From contig OZ231127.1 of the NCBI GenBank assembly GCA_965153355.1, positions 93,806,001 to 93,870,000 on the forward strand: a stretch of 64,000 nucleotides of DNA. The letters are read 5' to 3'. The notes below the pieces were generated by a model, which worked only from the letters and a program-made list of their open reading frames with translations, had not been told where the DNA came from and did not search any database. The position numbers and the translations under genes are program-made. The DNA is from Flaccisagitta enflata (taxonomy: Eukaryota; Chaetognatha; Sagittoidea; Aphragmophora). Positions 33,812-44,771 of the stretch are shown one piece after another; the first letter of the stretch is position 1, and each line of letters begins with the position of its first letter.

Positions 33812-34024
33812 TTTTTAGTCGCGTGCTACGCGACTCTACAACCCGCTTTGTCGGTCCGTCCGTCGGTCCGTCGGTCCGTCCGTCCGTCCGTCCGTCACAC
33901 TTTACTTTTTTGGGGTTTTTGCGGTTTTTGGCCTCACTGCTCCTGCCCAAATGATGGAGTGACCTCAATTATGGCCCCTGCCCACCCGCACGCGACTGGG
34001 GTAGCCGTGTATCCGGCCTTGTTT
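33812..34024 (+). mobile_element. full-length hairpin-ended element (HE)
   Basis: TTTTT, AGTCGCGTGCTACGCGACT, CCGCTTTGTCGGTCC, (GTCC)n, core TCACTGCTCCTGCCCAAATG, inner GCACGCGACT, GTAGCCGTGTATCCGGCCTT. Confidence 0.9.
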
Positions 34025-34261
34025 TAAAAGATTTTTTGGTGTTGCGTTTATGGTTTTCCATTGCTTTTTAGATGCATCCGTCCATGGGTGCGTTCGATAT
34101 GTATCAGCTGGTTTTGGCCACCGCGAGATCGTATACTGAATCAACCGACCTATACACGTTCTTTGAGAAGCGCTAATTTCGCTCCACGTAAGGACATGGA
34201 TAGGACGCATCGTTGCCTAGTCGACATTTCCTGATCGTCACAGGTGTATTTGAGAAGGACA
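34025..34261. other. short interval with a shared repeat motif
   Basis: GGACGCATCGTTGCC at 34202 recurs at 59317 and, diverged, at 22289, marking an undefined dispersed repeat. Confidence 0.4.
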
Positions 34262-34271
34262 AGAAAGAGAA

Positions 34272-34306
<35 letters not shown>

Positions 34307-34628
34307 AGAAGAAGAAGAAGAAGAAGAAGAAGAAGAAGAAGAAGAAGAAGAAGAAGAAGAAGAAGAAGAAGAAGAAAAAGAAGTAGAAGAAGTTGAAGAA
34401 GGAGAAGGAGAAAAAGAAGAAGATGAAGAAGATGGAGAAGAAGAAGAACAAGAACAAGAACAAGAAGAAGAAGAAGAAAAAAAAGAAGAAGAGGGAGAAG
34501 AAGAAAAAGTAGAAGAAGAAGAAGAAGAAGAAGAAAAAGAAGAAAAAGAAGAAAAAGAAGAAAAAGAAGAAAAAGAAGAAAAAGAAGAAGAAGAAGAAGA
34601 AGAAGAAGAAGAAGAAGAAGAAGAAGAA
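34262..34628. repeat. (GAA)n microsatellite
   Basis: About 365 bp of GAA with AAA/GGA/GTA interruptions; gives false poly-Leu, poly-Phe and poly-Ser frames on the minus strand. Confidence 0.97.
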
Positions 34629-34644
34629 AAGAAAAACAAAATGA

Positions 34645-34722
34645 TAGTCGCAAAAGCGTTACATGGTCAGCGGTTTATATAAGGATATGATGGTGAGAGG
34701 GGAAGCGGCCCGGGAGACGCAG
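34645..34722 (+). mobile_element. G element terminus
   Basis: TAGTCGCAAAAGCG..TTACATGGTCAGCGG is the mirror of the ends at 25996 and 48802, followed by a degraded GAAGCGGCCCGG. Confidence 0.6.
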
Positions 34723-34806
34723 ATAGTCCAGTCTGTTGATGCGTGAAAGTAAGCAAACTCGGTTTTTGTGGAACAAAGCTTGAAAATTTGCATACAAGCA
34801 TTGAAA

Positions 34807-36371
34807 TTCATGTAGATCATGATTACGATAGGTGCTCAGGTGGATCCTGAGAACCTCCAGGCTGATTTTTGGATAACTGTCAGTTTCCCTTTAGTTTAGT
34901 ACAGTCTTCACATGCAGGAATCAAGATCCAAGTTTTAAAAAATATTTCATCCAGCCCTTTTAGAAAAAAATCCAAAATTCACAATTTTACATCCTATTTT
35001 ACATACAAGATTTAGTGACCAGGTATAAGATATTTTTTGATAGTTTATTTGAATTCCTGATGTCATTTCCTTTTATTTGATAGGTCACACTAACAGGTCT
35101 CACATAATTAGGCGAAAAGTTATACGATCAAAATAGATAGTAAAAATGCCCTCAGCATGATGAAATTTGACATGGAGATAGCTAAAACCTGGTATTTTGA
35201 CTTAGAGAGGTGATGTTGGCGACTTTACTGCATGTAGAGCGGGATGGAGGGTGTTTCACCAAAAGTCAGGTGTCAGATTATTGCTGATTCCTACAGAAAA
35301 AAATGTGTACATGTATATCGTCCATTAATTTTCATAGATGGGATATAAAAAATCGCCATTTATAAAGTAGTGCAGTGGGTTGATGCAGGAGAGTGTGTTA
35401 CGCAGAAAGAAGGCCGCGTAAGTTGACAACAGCTGAGGAAAGGAAGGTGAAGTTGAGCGTCACTAATAAGAAAAAAAATGTCAATCTCAGATTTGGTTAC
35501 CTTCCACTCATTTGAATAATACGTTTATCAGGAAATATCCGTTCACTTTTTTTGGCATTTTTCGCAGTATGTAGATAAAATAAACATAAATTGGCGATAT
35601 ACATCGTTTGGATTGATTATATTTACATTTATAGTGTTTTTTACCATGAGTTTTTATCACTTTCCGCCTAATTTTGTGAGACCTGTTATATATTTTCATG
35701 CAAAAATAAAGTTTTCTTTTTTTTTGGCTACCGTTCAAAATTAGTTACGGTGGCTAAGAAAATGAAAATTTTGTTTATTTATCAAACTATACAATGCGAC
35801 CTTTCAAATGAAAGGAAATTACATCAGGAATTCAAATATGCGTTAAAAAGATAGTTTATACCTGCCAAGCAAATTCTATAAGCAAAACATAATATAAGAT
35901 TGTCAATTTTGGACTTTTTTCAAAAAGGGCTGGATGAAATATTTTTTAAAGCTTGGATCTTGATTCCTGCATATGAGGACTGTACTAAACTGAAAAGAAA
36001 CTGACAGTTATCCAAGAATCGTCCCGGCGGTTCTTAGGATCCACAGTGCCCACCAAATCTCAGCTCTCTAACTTTACTAGAAGCACAGATATAGCCGATT
36101 TGGGTGTATTTTTCTTAAAAATTCCCCTTTTCCAAAAAAATGCAATTTTTATGTACAAAAGTAAATCAGCTATGTCTCTGGTTCTGATAAAGCTAGATAG
36201 CTGAAATTTGATGTGCATATGAACAAAATACATATTTTTTAGTTCATAAATTTTACTTCCCTTTCTAAAGCGGTTTGGCGATGGCATGCTTTTGAAAATT
36301 TTCAATGAATTTTTAAGATAGATGCTCAAATCTCTTTTATGTGCACCTATCCTAGTCATGATCTACATGGC
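34807..36371. mobile_element. 1.6-kb foldback element
   Basis: Left arm 34807-35130 and right arm 35630-36371 are inverted: CATGTAGATCATGA with GATAGGTGC against GCACCTATC and TCATGATCTACATG, GGATAACTGTCAGTTTC against GAAACTGACAGTTATCC, and CAGGTCTCACATAATTAGGC against GCCTAATTTTGTGAGACCTG. The right arm carries about 285 extra bp (36055-36340). No transposase frame. Confidence 0.75.
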
Positions 36372-36392
36372 TTAAAATACTAGTATCCACAT

Positions 36393-36639
36393 TTTTAGTT
36401 GCGTGCTACGCGACTCTATATCCTGCTTTGTCCGTCGGTCGGTCCGTTGGTCGGTTGGTTGGTTGGTCGGTTGGTCGGTCGGTCAGTTGGTTGGTTGGTT
36501 GGTTGGTTGGTCCCCATTTTACTTTTTTTATGTTTTTGCGGTCTTTGGCCTCACTGCTCCTTGCCAAATGCTTTAGTAACTCAACTACTGCCCCTGCCCA
36601 CCCGCACGCGACTGAGGTAGCCGTGTATCCGACCTTGTT
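36393..36639 (+). mobile_element. full-length HE element with long (GGTT/GGTC)n body
   Basis: TTTTT, AGTTGCGTGCTACGCGACT, CTGCTTTGTCCGTCGG, a 90-bp GGTT/GGTC run, core, inner GCACGCGACT, GTAGCCGTGTATCCGACCTT. Confidence 0.88.
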
Positions 36640-37969
36640 ATGCTTTGTGCCGGAAAAGCCGAGTCCTTTCTTCAACAACCTGGACTAAGATGACCTATGA
36701 TTCCACACAGGACGATTTTCAGTGAAGACTATTTTGGGGTCTGTATGGTCTAATTTGAGGTCTGGGAGGTTGGACGGGCCTGATATAAGGTCTGAGGGGC
36801 TAGATTTAGTGTATGAGAGGACTGAGGTGGGTCTGTGAGGCCTGAGTTAGGGTCTGAACACAGTGTAAAGTCTGGTGGACTTGCACTTTGAGTGGGTGAA
36901 AAAATAAAAGTTCACGTAGAGGAACACATTTTTTTTAAAGAAAACTAGACCCTTGACCGCAACAGACAGCATTTTTTTTCCTTAATCTTCACACTTTACT
37001 ACATGAAAAAAAAAAAAGCCAAATATATAGAATATAAAGGTTCGCAGTTGAACCTGCTCAAAACGCTGATTGTTTAAGCAAAACATGGCGTTCTTTACCA
37101 TTTTAGAAAGCCAGAACGCAGATGATCACTTTGCTGCAATCAGAGTTCAAAAAAGTTATCATTTAGTATGTTTTTAGCCTATTTGAAATACGTCTCTCGT
37201 TTTTGCAGGAAATTCAAATCTCCACTTTTTAAAGAATAGTTTCCACGGAGAAAACGCTTTGTTTGGCAAAGCTGAAAATCTCTCAAAATAAGGTTCTGAC
37301 CATGGCCTTTCAGCTCGTGTATAAATCAAAGCATGTTTCGTTTCCGCAAAACTGCAGTAGTATGTAAAAGTTAAGCTATCAATTTTGTAGTGCTGCTCTC
37401 TTTTTTGTTTCTGCTTTGTCATTGGTGCTTTGAAAACTGTTCTGTTTTCTGATTGGTTGAATTTGCCATTCTTCCTTTCTAAGCAAAACATGGCAGTTCG
37501 CTTCTACCAATCAGATAAGCATTTTCATATATTTATATTTTCTTTGCCAATGAGAAGGCAGGAAAGAAAAAAAAACAGATTATTCTGCTTTAAGCAATGA
37601 CTTTTAATCTATTTCCTTATCAAAATAGTCACCTTTCCGCTTATTCCAATGAGATAGAAAGGTAATCATCTACATTATACAAGCTCTTGTTGAAAAAAAA
37701 AATTGTGTCAATACTCGCCTCCATTCAAATTTTAGCGAATGTCTATTAAAACCCTTATCAACATTACACTGTGCTGAAAGACCAGATTTGGGGGTCTGGG
37801 GGCTTAAACTAGGGTATGAGAGGCCTGACTTGTGGTTTGACCGTTTAAGAGGCCTGATTTGGGGTCAGAGAGGCCTGAATTAGTGTCTGGGAGGCCTGAT
37901 ATAGGGTCTGATATGCCTATTTTGAGGTCTGAGAGGTCTGATTTGGGGTCTGAGAGGTCTGATTAAAGG
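36640..37969. other. interval with GGTCTGAGAGGCCTGATT-like arrays
   Basis: Degenerate 18-22-bp units at 36730-36870 and 37785-37968 resemble G element interiors but lack arms. The AT-rich middle shows no gene. Confidence 0.5.
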
Positions 37970-38118
37970 GTGGGCAGGGGCTGTATTTGAGGTCACTAGA
38001 CCATTTGGGCAGAGGCAGTGAGGTAAATGAAAATAAAATCATAAAAAAAAGTAAAATGTGACCAACCGACGGACGGATGAACTAAGCAGGTTGTAGAGTC
38101 GCGTGCACGCGACTTAAA
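37970..38118 (-). mobile_element. HE copy lacking its GGCCTTGTT end
   Basis: Starts at GTGGGCAGGGGCTG directly after a minisatellite, ends with AGTCGCGTGCACGCGACT and A-run. Same break point as 17702. Confidence 0.78.
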
Positions 38119-38367
38119 AGTTGAGGACAAGGAAGTACTACCTAGGAAATAAGTTTAGCATCAAGTTCAGTTGAGAATAAGTCGCTTCAATCTCAACGAA
38201 ACCCTTAAAAATCCATGACTAAAATGATCTACATCGAATTATCTTTCAATGTAGACCAACCGGAGATTACTGTCTCAAGCCGTTTAAAAGTTACAGCGAA
38301 AAACGTAAAAACCTTCAAATGCGATTTTGCAAAAAAAATGGCCAGTACATTTACATGTTACTCCAAT

Positions 38368-38412
38368 GTATCGCAGCTTGGAGCCTGGGGACTTCACAGC
38401 CAATTCCCAGCA
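38368..38412 (+). repeat. fragment of hAT MITE family F
   Basis: ATGTATCGCAGCTTGGAGCC followed by GGGGACTTCACAGCCAATT matches the first 45 bp of the copies at 21656 and 23370. Confidence 0.6.
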
Positions 38413-38651
38413 TTAAACTCCTCCCGGATTGGCCTGGCAATTCGCCAGATCTTAATCTGATAGGAAATTTTTGGTCGCAGATGAAGAATATGCAGCGACG
38501 GGAACACGCTACTTAAATCGAGGGCCAGAAAAGAATAGCATTGATGGTGTGGTGACAAGTCACGCCATCTTACCTCAAAGCCTTGTACAAATCGATGCTG
38601 GCAAGAATGCAGGCAGTGATTAGCAAGGAGGGACACCATACCAAGTATTGA
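38400..38651 (+). pseudogene. Tc1/mariner transposase C-terminal relic
   Basis: In one frame: LLPDWPGNSPDLNLIGNFW (the D..NP/E-N-.W region of Tc1-like enzymes, with Gly in place of the usual catalytic Glu), TAA at 38514, TGA at 38553, then YLKALYKSMLARMQAVISKE and GHHTKY-stop, the usual Tc1 C terminus. The catalytic Glu position and two stops show it is dead. The upstream part is replaced by family F sequence. Confidence 0.85.
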
Positions 38652-38739
38652 CAACTGTTTGAACATGTTTTTGTACCATTCTAGGCGATAGATGAACTGA
38701 CACTCATTTTGATGCTAAACTTATTTCCAAGGTAGTAGA

Positions 38740-39032
38740 AGAAGAAAATGAAGGCCACGGTTATATCTTTAGACAATAGTGATGACGGTGATGCCGATGA
38801 TTCCCATTTCTAGGTGCGACAAAGCACCTCTATGTAACTGGCTGTGTCAATTGGTCAGTCGGTTGGATGATCAGGTAACGCATTTGTTTGATGATACACA
38901 TGTCGCACCTTGTTCGTTGAAAATTATAATGAACCTGAGCCTAATTCCAATGACGATGAAGACGATTATACAGAAATCGACGATGATGGTGATGATATGA
39001 AATTCCAATCGCGATCTAGAAACAAGCGTGGA
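38740..39032 (+). pseudogene. acidic coding-like remnant split by an HE element
   Basis: SLDNSDDGDADDSHF then TAG before the HE at 38811; afterwards ENYNEPEPNSNDDEDDYTEI, DDDGDD and a basic KFQSRSRNKRG-stop ending at 39032. It could be the acidic tail of a transposase or host protein; no domain is recognised. Confidence 0.3.
38811..38913 (+). mobile_element. short HE element, AGGTGC type
   Basis: AGGTGCGACAAAGCACCT hairpin (38812-38829), CTATGTAACTGGCTGTGTC, (GGTC/GGTT) body, inner GTCGCACCT and TTGTT. The inner motif is the exact complement of the first arm AGGTGCGAC. Confidence 0.75.
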
Positions 39033-39189
39033 TAAGAAATAAACAGGGGAAAGAAAACTTGGCGCCACTACATTGGAAAACACTTGGCCGTGGCAAATGA
39101 ATTAAAACACATAGCTTTTTTTTTTTCTCTTTCTTTTTCTTTGTGTTATTGTTGTTTTTCTTGATTTTTTAACGTTTGTTGTTGCTTTT

Positions 39190-39217
39190 GTTATTGATGT
39201 GTTGTTGTTGTTGTTGG

Positions 39218-39296
<79 letters not shown>

Positions 39297-39303
39297 CTTT
39301 TAG

Positions 39304-39342
<39 letters not shown>

Positions 39343-39355
39343 TTGTTGTTGTTGA
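39190..39355. repeat. (GTT)n microsatellite
   Basis: About 165 bp with one CTTTTAGTT break. Confidence 0.96.
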
Positions 39356-39380
39356 AAGGCAAAAACAGATTTTAATTAAA

Positions 39381-39765
39381 ACAAGGCTGGATACACGGGC
39401 CAAGACGGTGCGCCGAGCGTTATCTATTCATAGCTATCCCTAGCTCCATCAGACCTATCCCTAGCTCTATCAGACCATTCCTAGCTCTATCAGACCTATC
39501 CCGCCGGGCATTATTAATCCATAGCTATCCCTAGCTCCATCAGACCTATCCCTAGCTCTATCAGACCATTCCTAGCTCTATAAGACCTATCCCGAGCTCT
39601 ATCAGGCCTCTCCCAAGCTCTATCAGACCTTTCCTAAGCTCTATCAGACCTATCACCAGCTCTATCAGACCTATCCCCAGCTCTATCAGACCTATCCTAA
39701 GACCTATCCGACCTATCACCAGACCTATCCGACCAATCCCCAGCTCTATAAGACCTAACCGTAGC
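39381..39765. repeat. 22-bp minisatellite (AGCTCTATCAGACCTATCCC)
   Basis: About 15 units at 39422-39765 with one larger duplication. It is preceded by ACAAGGCTGGATACACGG, which resembles an HE end on the minus strand. Confidence 0.85.
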
Positions 39766-39828
39766 TGATCATATTAGTACCAATAAAGGCGGCTAATCGC
39801 CGTAGGAAAAAAGTCGTAATTGCTGAGA

Positions 39829-39830
39829 GA

Positions 39831-39919
<89 letters not shown>

Positions 39920-40025
39920 AGACTGAGACAGACAGACAGAGAAACAGACAGACGGACAGACAGACGTTCAGACAGACAAACAGACAGACAGAGAATGAGA
40001 CAGAGACAGAAACAGAGAGAGAATG
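39829..40025. repeat. (GA)n with (CAGA)n
   Basis: (GA)n to 39916, then CAGA/GACAGA units. Confidence 0.95.
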
Positions 40026-40029
40026 CTTG

Positions 40030-40136
40030 TTTTCCACTTTTGACTTGATCACCATGGATGGACTGATGGACCAATAGACCAACGGATAGACTGACGGACC
40101 GATGGACAAAGCCTCTTATAGATTCCACAACTAAAA
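40030..40136 (-). mobile_element. HE fragment
   Basis: GACGGACCGATGGACAAAGC, CTCTTATAGA and ACAACTAAAA form the hairpin-side end of a minus copy; the second stem arm is lost. Confidence 0.5.
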
Positions 40137-40214
40137 TAGTGAGAGACTTTACTGCCAGCATGCACAATCATCATCTGGAACAATTTGAAGTTCAAAAAGA
40201 CTTTGATAACTTAA

Positions 40215-40483
40215 TTCCTTATTTTTTGGAAAATGTGAAAAATGCAGAAAAATAAAAAAAGATTTAGAAAATCATAGCTCCAAAACTATCAATTGCACAG
40301 AGTTCTGCTTGGCGTCATCTGAAAGAGGAGAATTAGTTCTTTCTTAGCTGTTAATTTCATGCGTAGCACCATTTGAGCCCAAAAAATTACCAACTTCCTC
40401 AAACCACTCATGAGAAAAAGGGAAAATTGATTTCCGCCGTAGGTCTCAAAAAGCCGAAGGTATTCTTCGACTTTTTTCCAAAT
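40215..40483 (-). mobile_element. palindrome-ended element C with altered palindrome
   Basis: Body matches 29296-29587 (AATCATAGCTCCAAAACTAT, GGCGTCATCTGAAAGAGG). The end reads AAAAAGCCGAAGGTATTCTTCGACTTTTT: the stem has AAG/CTT where others have AAT/ATT, so pairing is mostly kept. Confidence 0.65.
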
Positions 40484-40491
40484 AATTTATT

Positions 40492-41290
<799 letters not shown>

Positions 41291-41340
41291 ATCATTTATG
41301 ATGACCGAAATGAGTTTTCTATTTATTTCAAACATTTTTA

Positions 41341-41424
41341 GCGATTTTTCATTCGAACGTGACCGACGGATGGACAGACGGACGGACAGAGCTTCTTATA
41401 GCGATGCTATGGTGCATCTAAAAA
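41341..41424 (-). mobile_element. short HE element, AGATGC type
   Basis: Minus copy: AGATGCACCATAGCATCG hairpin, CTATAAGAAGCTCTGTCC, (GTCC)n, then TTCGAATGAAAAATCGC. Confidence 0.6.
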
Positions 41425-41467
41425 TCATCCTAGCATATTTCTGAATCATTTCCAATGATTTTTGCTT

Positions 41468-41566
41468 CTTTTCGGGATTTTCAACTCGAGCGTTACAGAC
41501 CGACCGACCAACCAACCAACCGACAGACAGAGCCTCTTATAGAGGTGCTATGGCACACCTAAAAAA
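41468..41566 (-). mobile_element. short HE element, AGGTGT/AGGTGC type
   Basis: Minus copy: AGGTGTGCCATAGCACCT (41543-41560), CTATAAGAGGCTCTGTC, (GGTT)n, CGCTCGAGTTGAAAATCCC. Its far end resembles that of 41341-41424. Confidence 0.65.
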
Positions 41567-41833
41567 CATGATTCCCTTCCCCGAATGTTCATCAGTTTTC
41601 TATGTTTAAGCATGCAGTTTTCTTGTAATGAAGTAAAGGAAAGAGTTTGGATGAGAAAAGCAAAAAGAAAAGCACCGGCATATGAATTCCGGTATGTTTT
41701 AATTGGAATTGAATGGCGTTTATTGTACACGAAAAACACGCGTACAAAAGGACGATATCGATTTTAGCACAAAGTCAAATCCCTTTCCCCCCAGACAGTA
41801 CATGCATGCATTGAGGACAGCCTGACGAATTTG

Positions 41834-41836
<3 letters not shown>

Positions 41837-41921
<85 letters not shown>
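41837..41921. repeat. (CT)n microsatellite
   Basis: Forty-two CT units. Confidence 0.96.
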
Positions 41922-41924
<3 letters not shown>

Positions 41925-42072
41925 TTCTTATTCTATCTTTTTCTCCCACTCTCCTCCCTAGTTCCACGAAAAAAAAAAGTCGATGTATGCTTGCAGGTTT
42001 GATTCAACAAAACTTTAGAATCTATGTTGATCAGGACCTTGGAAGTTAAGTTGACTTAGTGAATTTGTGAGC

Positions 42073-42073
<1 letters not shown>

Positions 42074-42157
<84 letters not shown>
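42074..42157. repeat. (CT)n microsatellite
   Basis: Forty-two CT units. Confidence 0.96.
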
Positions 42158-42158
<1 letters not shown>

Positions 42159-42273
42159 ACTTTTGGTCCACCGCACATTTCCTTGAGGAGAACAAATGGA
42201 CGAAAAAAGAAGGAAGGGGAGCAGAAACAAAAGGCAAGAAATAGAAGAGGAGAAAAACAAAGAACCATTCCGA

Positions 42274-42342
<69 letters not shown>

Positions 42343-42358
42343 TGAAAGAAAGAAAGCT
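42274..42358. repeat. (GAAA)n microsatellite
   Basis: About 21 units with one ATTG break. Confidence 0.96.
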
Positions 42359-42373
42359 ACTAAAGAATTACAC

Positions 42374-42571
42374 TTTTTAGTCACGTGCTACGCGACTCTA
42401 CACCCCGCCATGTCGGTCCGTTGGTCAGTCGGTCCGTACCCTTTTTACTTTTTCAGCGTTTTTGAGCTTTTTAAGCATACGGCTCCTGCCCAGATGCCCT
42501 GGTAACCTTCTCTAGCATTGCTCCTGCCCACCCACACGCGACTAGGGTAGCCGTGTATCCGGACTTATTTT
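42374..42571 (+). mobile_element. full-length hairpin-ended element (HE)
   Basis: TTTTT, AGTCACGTGCTACGCGACT, CGCCATGTCGGTCC, core with GGCTCCTGCCCAGATGCCC, inner ACACGCGACT and GTAGCCGTGTATCCGGACTT. Confidence 0.88.
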
Positions 42572-42583
42572 AAAGAATGGCAC

Positions 42584-42648
42584 TTTCTAGTCGCCTGCTA
42601 CAAGACTGCACCCGCTTTGTCGGTCCATTGATCAGTCGGTCCATTACA
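42584..42648 (+). mobile_element. HE 5' fragment
   Basis: AGTCGCCTGCTACAAGACT, CGCTTTGTCGGTCC, then a direct junction to the next HE. The preceding AAAGAATGGCACTTTCTAG repeats the flank of the copy at 42374, suggesting local duplication. Confidence 0.65.
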
Positions 42649-42914
42649 TTTTTAGTCACGTGCTACGCGACTCTACACCCCGCTTTGTCAGTCCGTCGGT
42701 CCGTCGGTCCGTCCGTTCGTCCGTCCGTCCGTCCGTCCGTCCGTCCGTCCGTCCGTCCGTCCGTCCGTTGGTCCATCGGTCCGTCACACATTACTTTTTT
42801 GGCGTCTATGGGGTTTTTGGCTATACCGCGCCTGCCCAAATGCTCACTGACCTCATATATGGCCCCTGCCCACCCGCACGCGACTGGGGTAGCCGTGTAT
42901 CCGGCCTTGTTTTT
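42649..42914 (+). mobile_element. full-length HE element with long (CCGT)n
   Basis: TTTTT, AGTCACGTGCTACGCGACT, a 90-bp CCGT run, core, GCACGCGACT, GTAGCCGTGTATCCGGCCTT. It ends directly against a G element arm. Confidence 0.88.
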
Positions 42915-42915
42915 A

Positions 42916-43056
42916 AGGGCAGCGGCCCCAAACTTTGGCCAAAGGGCCGATGTCCTGTAGGACCCAGGGGGGAATTCCCAGACGTCCGCCCATCCGTCAG
43001 TCCTTCCGTCCATCTGTCCTTCCGACCACCCCCTCCTCCTATTGACCAAATGCCGG
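42916..43056 (+). mobile_element. G element left arm
   Basis: GGGCAGCGGCCCCAAAC, GATGTCCTGTAGGACCCAGG and TCCGTCC repeats. There is no body or right arm. Confidence 0.65.
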
Positions 43057-43152
43057 GTCTTTAAACAGTTCTAAATGTTCTAACTCGGCACATTGAACAG
43101 GCATTGAAAAGGGGTCGAAGGATGTTACACAGTATGACTAGACAATCAGGTC

Positions 43153-43534
43153 TTTTTAGTTACATGCACGCGACTCTACAACCCGCTTTGTTTGTCCGTC
43201 GGTCCATCGGTCCGTTGGTCTCTAGCATTTAACTTTTTTTATTACTTCAAGTCAGACGGATGGATGGACAGACGGACAGCCGGAGGGACGGACGGACGGA
43301 AGGATGGACAGATGGACAGATGGACGGACGGACGGATGGACGGACGGACAGACGGAAAGACAGACGGACGGACAGACGGATGGTCTTACGGACGGACGGA
43401 CAAACAGATGGATAGACGGACAGATGGACGGATGGACGGACGGATGGATGGACGGATTGATGGAGGATGGACGGATGGATAAACCGACTAAACCTCTTAT
43501 AGAAATGCTTTCCTAGCGGAAGCATCTAAAAAAG
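43153..43534. mobile_element. HE element with hairpin ends on both sides
   Basis: Left: TTTTT, AGTTACATGCACGCGACT, CGCTTTGTTTGTCCGTC. Middle: about 240 bp of (GGAC/GGAT)n. Right, inverted: CCTCTTATAGAAATGC and GGAAGCATCTAAAAAA, an AGATGC-type hairpin end. It may be two different HE elements joined head to head. Confidence 0.65.
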
Positions 43535-43650
43535 AAAATGCGTTACTAGTTGCAACGTCCTCTCTTTCCCCAAGTGGGTTTTAGGTCATTTGAGAATGCA
43601 AGCATACTAACTCCATAAAGTGCCGGGTTGACCCACTAAAATGATACGCG

Positions 43651-43672
43651 TTGTTGATGTTGTTGTTGTGGC

Positions 43673-43744
<72 letters not shown>

Positions 43745-43771
43745 CGTTGTTGTTGTTTTCGTTGTTGTTTC

Positions 43772-43849
<78 letters not shown>
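43651..43849. repeat. (TTG)n microsatellite
   Basis: About 200 bp with a few TCG/TTC changes; gives false poly-Asn, poly-Val and poly-Leu frames. Confidence 0.97.
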
Positions 43850-43850
<1 letters not shown>

Positions 43851-44186
43851 ATTTCTTGTCATTTTCTTGCTATTCATATTTACATTTGGAAAAAAATACA
43901 ATACTTTTACAGGTTTTTTTTCGAAGCCGCATTAATAATTCTTAGCATAGTAATCTTGTATGTTTTTTTACATCAATTCATTGATAAACTCATTGTTAAT
44001 GTCGTTGCCCTCGGTCTAATGTCATCATCAAATTTTTCAAGATGGAAACAAATGATGATTGTTGCCGCTTGATTTTCGTCAGGGTCGATTCTAATGAACC
44101 ATTATATCCTTTATATCTGCCAAATATCTTTCTTTGTCATTTCAAGGATCGATGTTCTTCCGCTATTTTCGTCGCTAGAGAAAACA
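43850..44186. other. interval between microsatellites
   Basis: A frame crosses this interval with some ordinary codons (44042-44180) but dissolves into (GAA)n; no support for a gene. Confidence 0.45.
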
Positions 44187-44615
44187 AAGAAGAAGAAGAC
44201 GAAGAAGAAGAAGAAGAAGAAGAAGAAGACGAAGAAGAAGAAGAAAAAGAAAAAGAAAAAGAAAAGGAAGAAGAAGATGAAGAAGAAGAAGAAGAAGAAG
44301 AAGAAGAAGAAGAAGAAGAAGAAGAAGAAGAAGAAGAAGAAGAAGAAGAAGAAGAAGAAGAAGAAGAAGAAGGAGAAAAAAGGAAGAAGAACAGGAAAAG
44401 ACGAAGAAGAAGAAGAAAAAAAAGGAATGAGAAAAAGAAAAAAAGAAAAGAAAGAAAGAAACATAAAGAAAAAGGAGAGGAAAAGAAGAAGAAAAGAAAA
44501 AGAAAAAAAGCAAGAAAAAAGGAAACGAAAGTAGAAGAGGGTGAAGACGAAGAAAAAAAAACAAACCAAAAACAAACCAAAAACAAAAACAAAAACAAAA
44601 ACAAAAACAAAAGTT
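44187..44615. repeat. (GAA)n and purine-rich tract
   Basis: (GAA)n to 44372, then AAAG/GAAA-rich sequence and (AAAAAC)n at 44570-44610. Confidence 0.95.
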
Positions 44616-44723
44616 TTTTTTAATGGCATCACTTCTGAATCAGTTGAGCTAGAAAGATATATTGGACTCGGTCAGCAAATCAACAAACATACTGTAAACC
44701 AAAATGACTTAAAAATGACTTAT

Positions 44724-44747
44724 GGAGTCGCGTAGCACGCAACTAAA
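44724..44747 (-). mobile_element. HE hairpin fragment
   Basis: Reverse of TAGTTGCGTGCTACGCGACT; only the terminal hairpin remains. Confidence 0.6.
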
Positions 44748-44771
44748 TATTCTTATTTTTCAACCGTTTTT

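Noticed and set aside
34150-34653. 167-codon poly-Leu and poly-Ser frames
   Set aside because: Translation of (GAA)n.
44042-44623. 193-codon Glu/Lys-rich frame
   Set aside because: Mostly (GAA)n; the short non-repetitive start lacks any domain.
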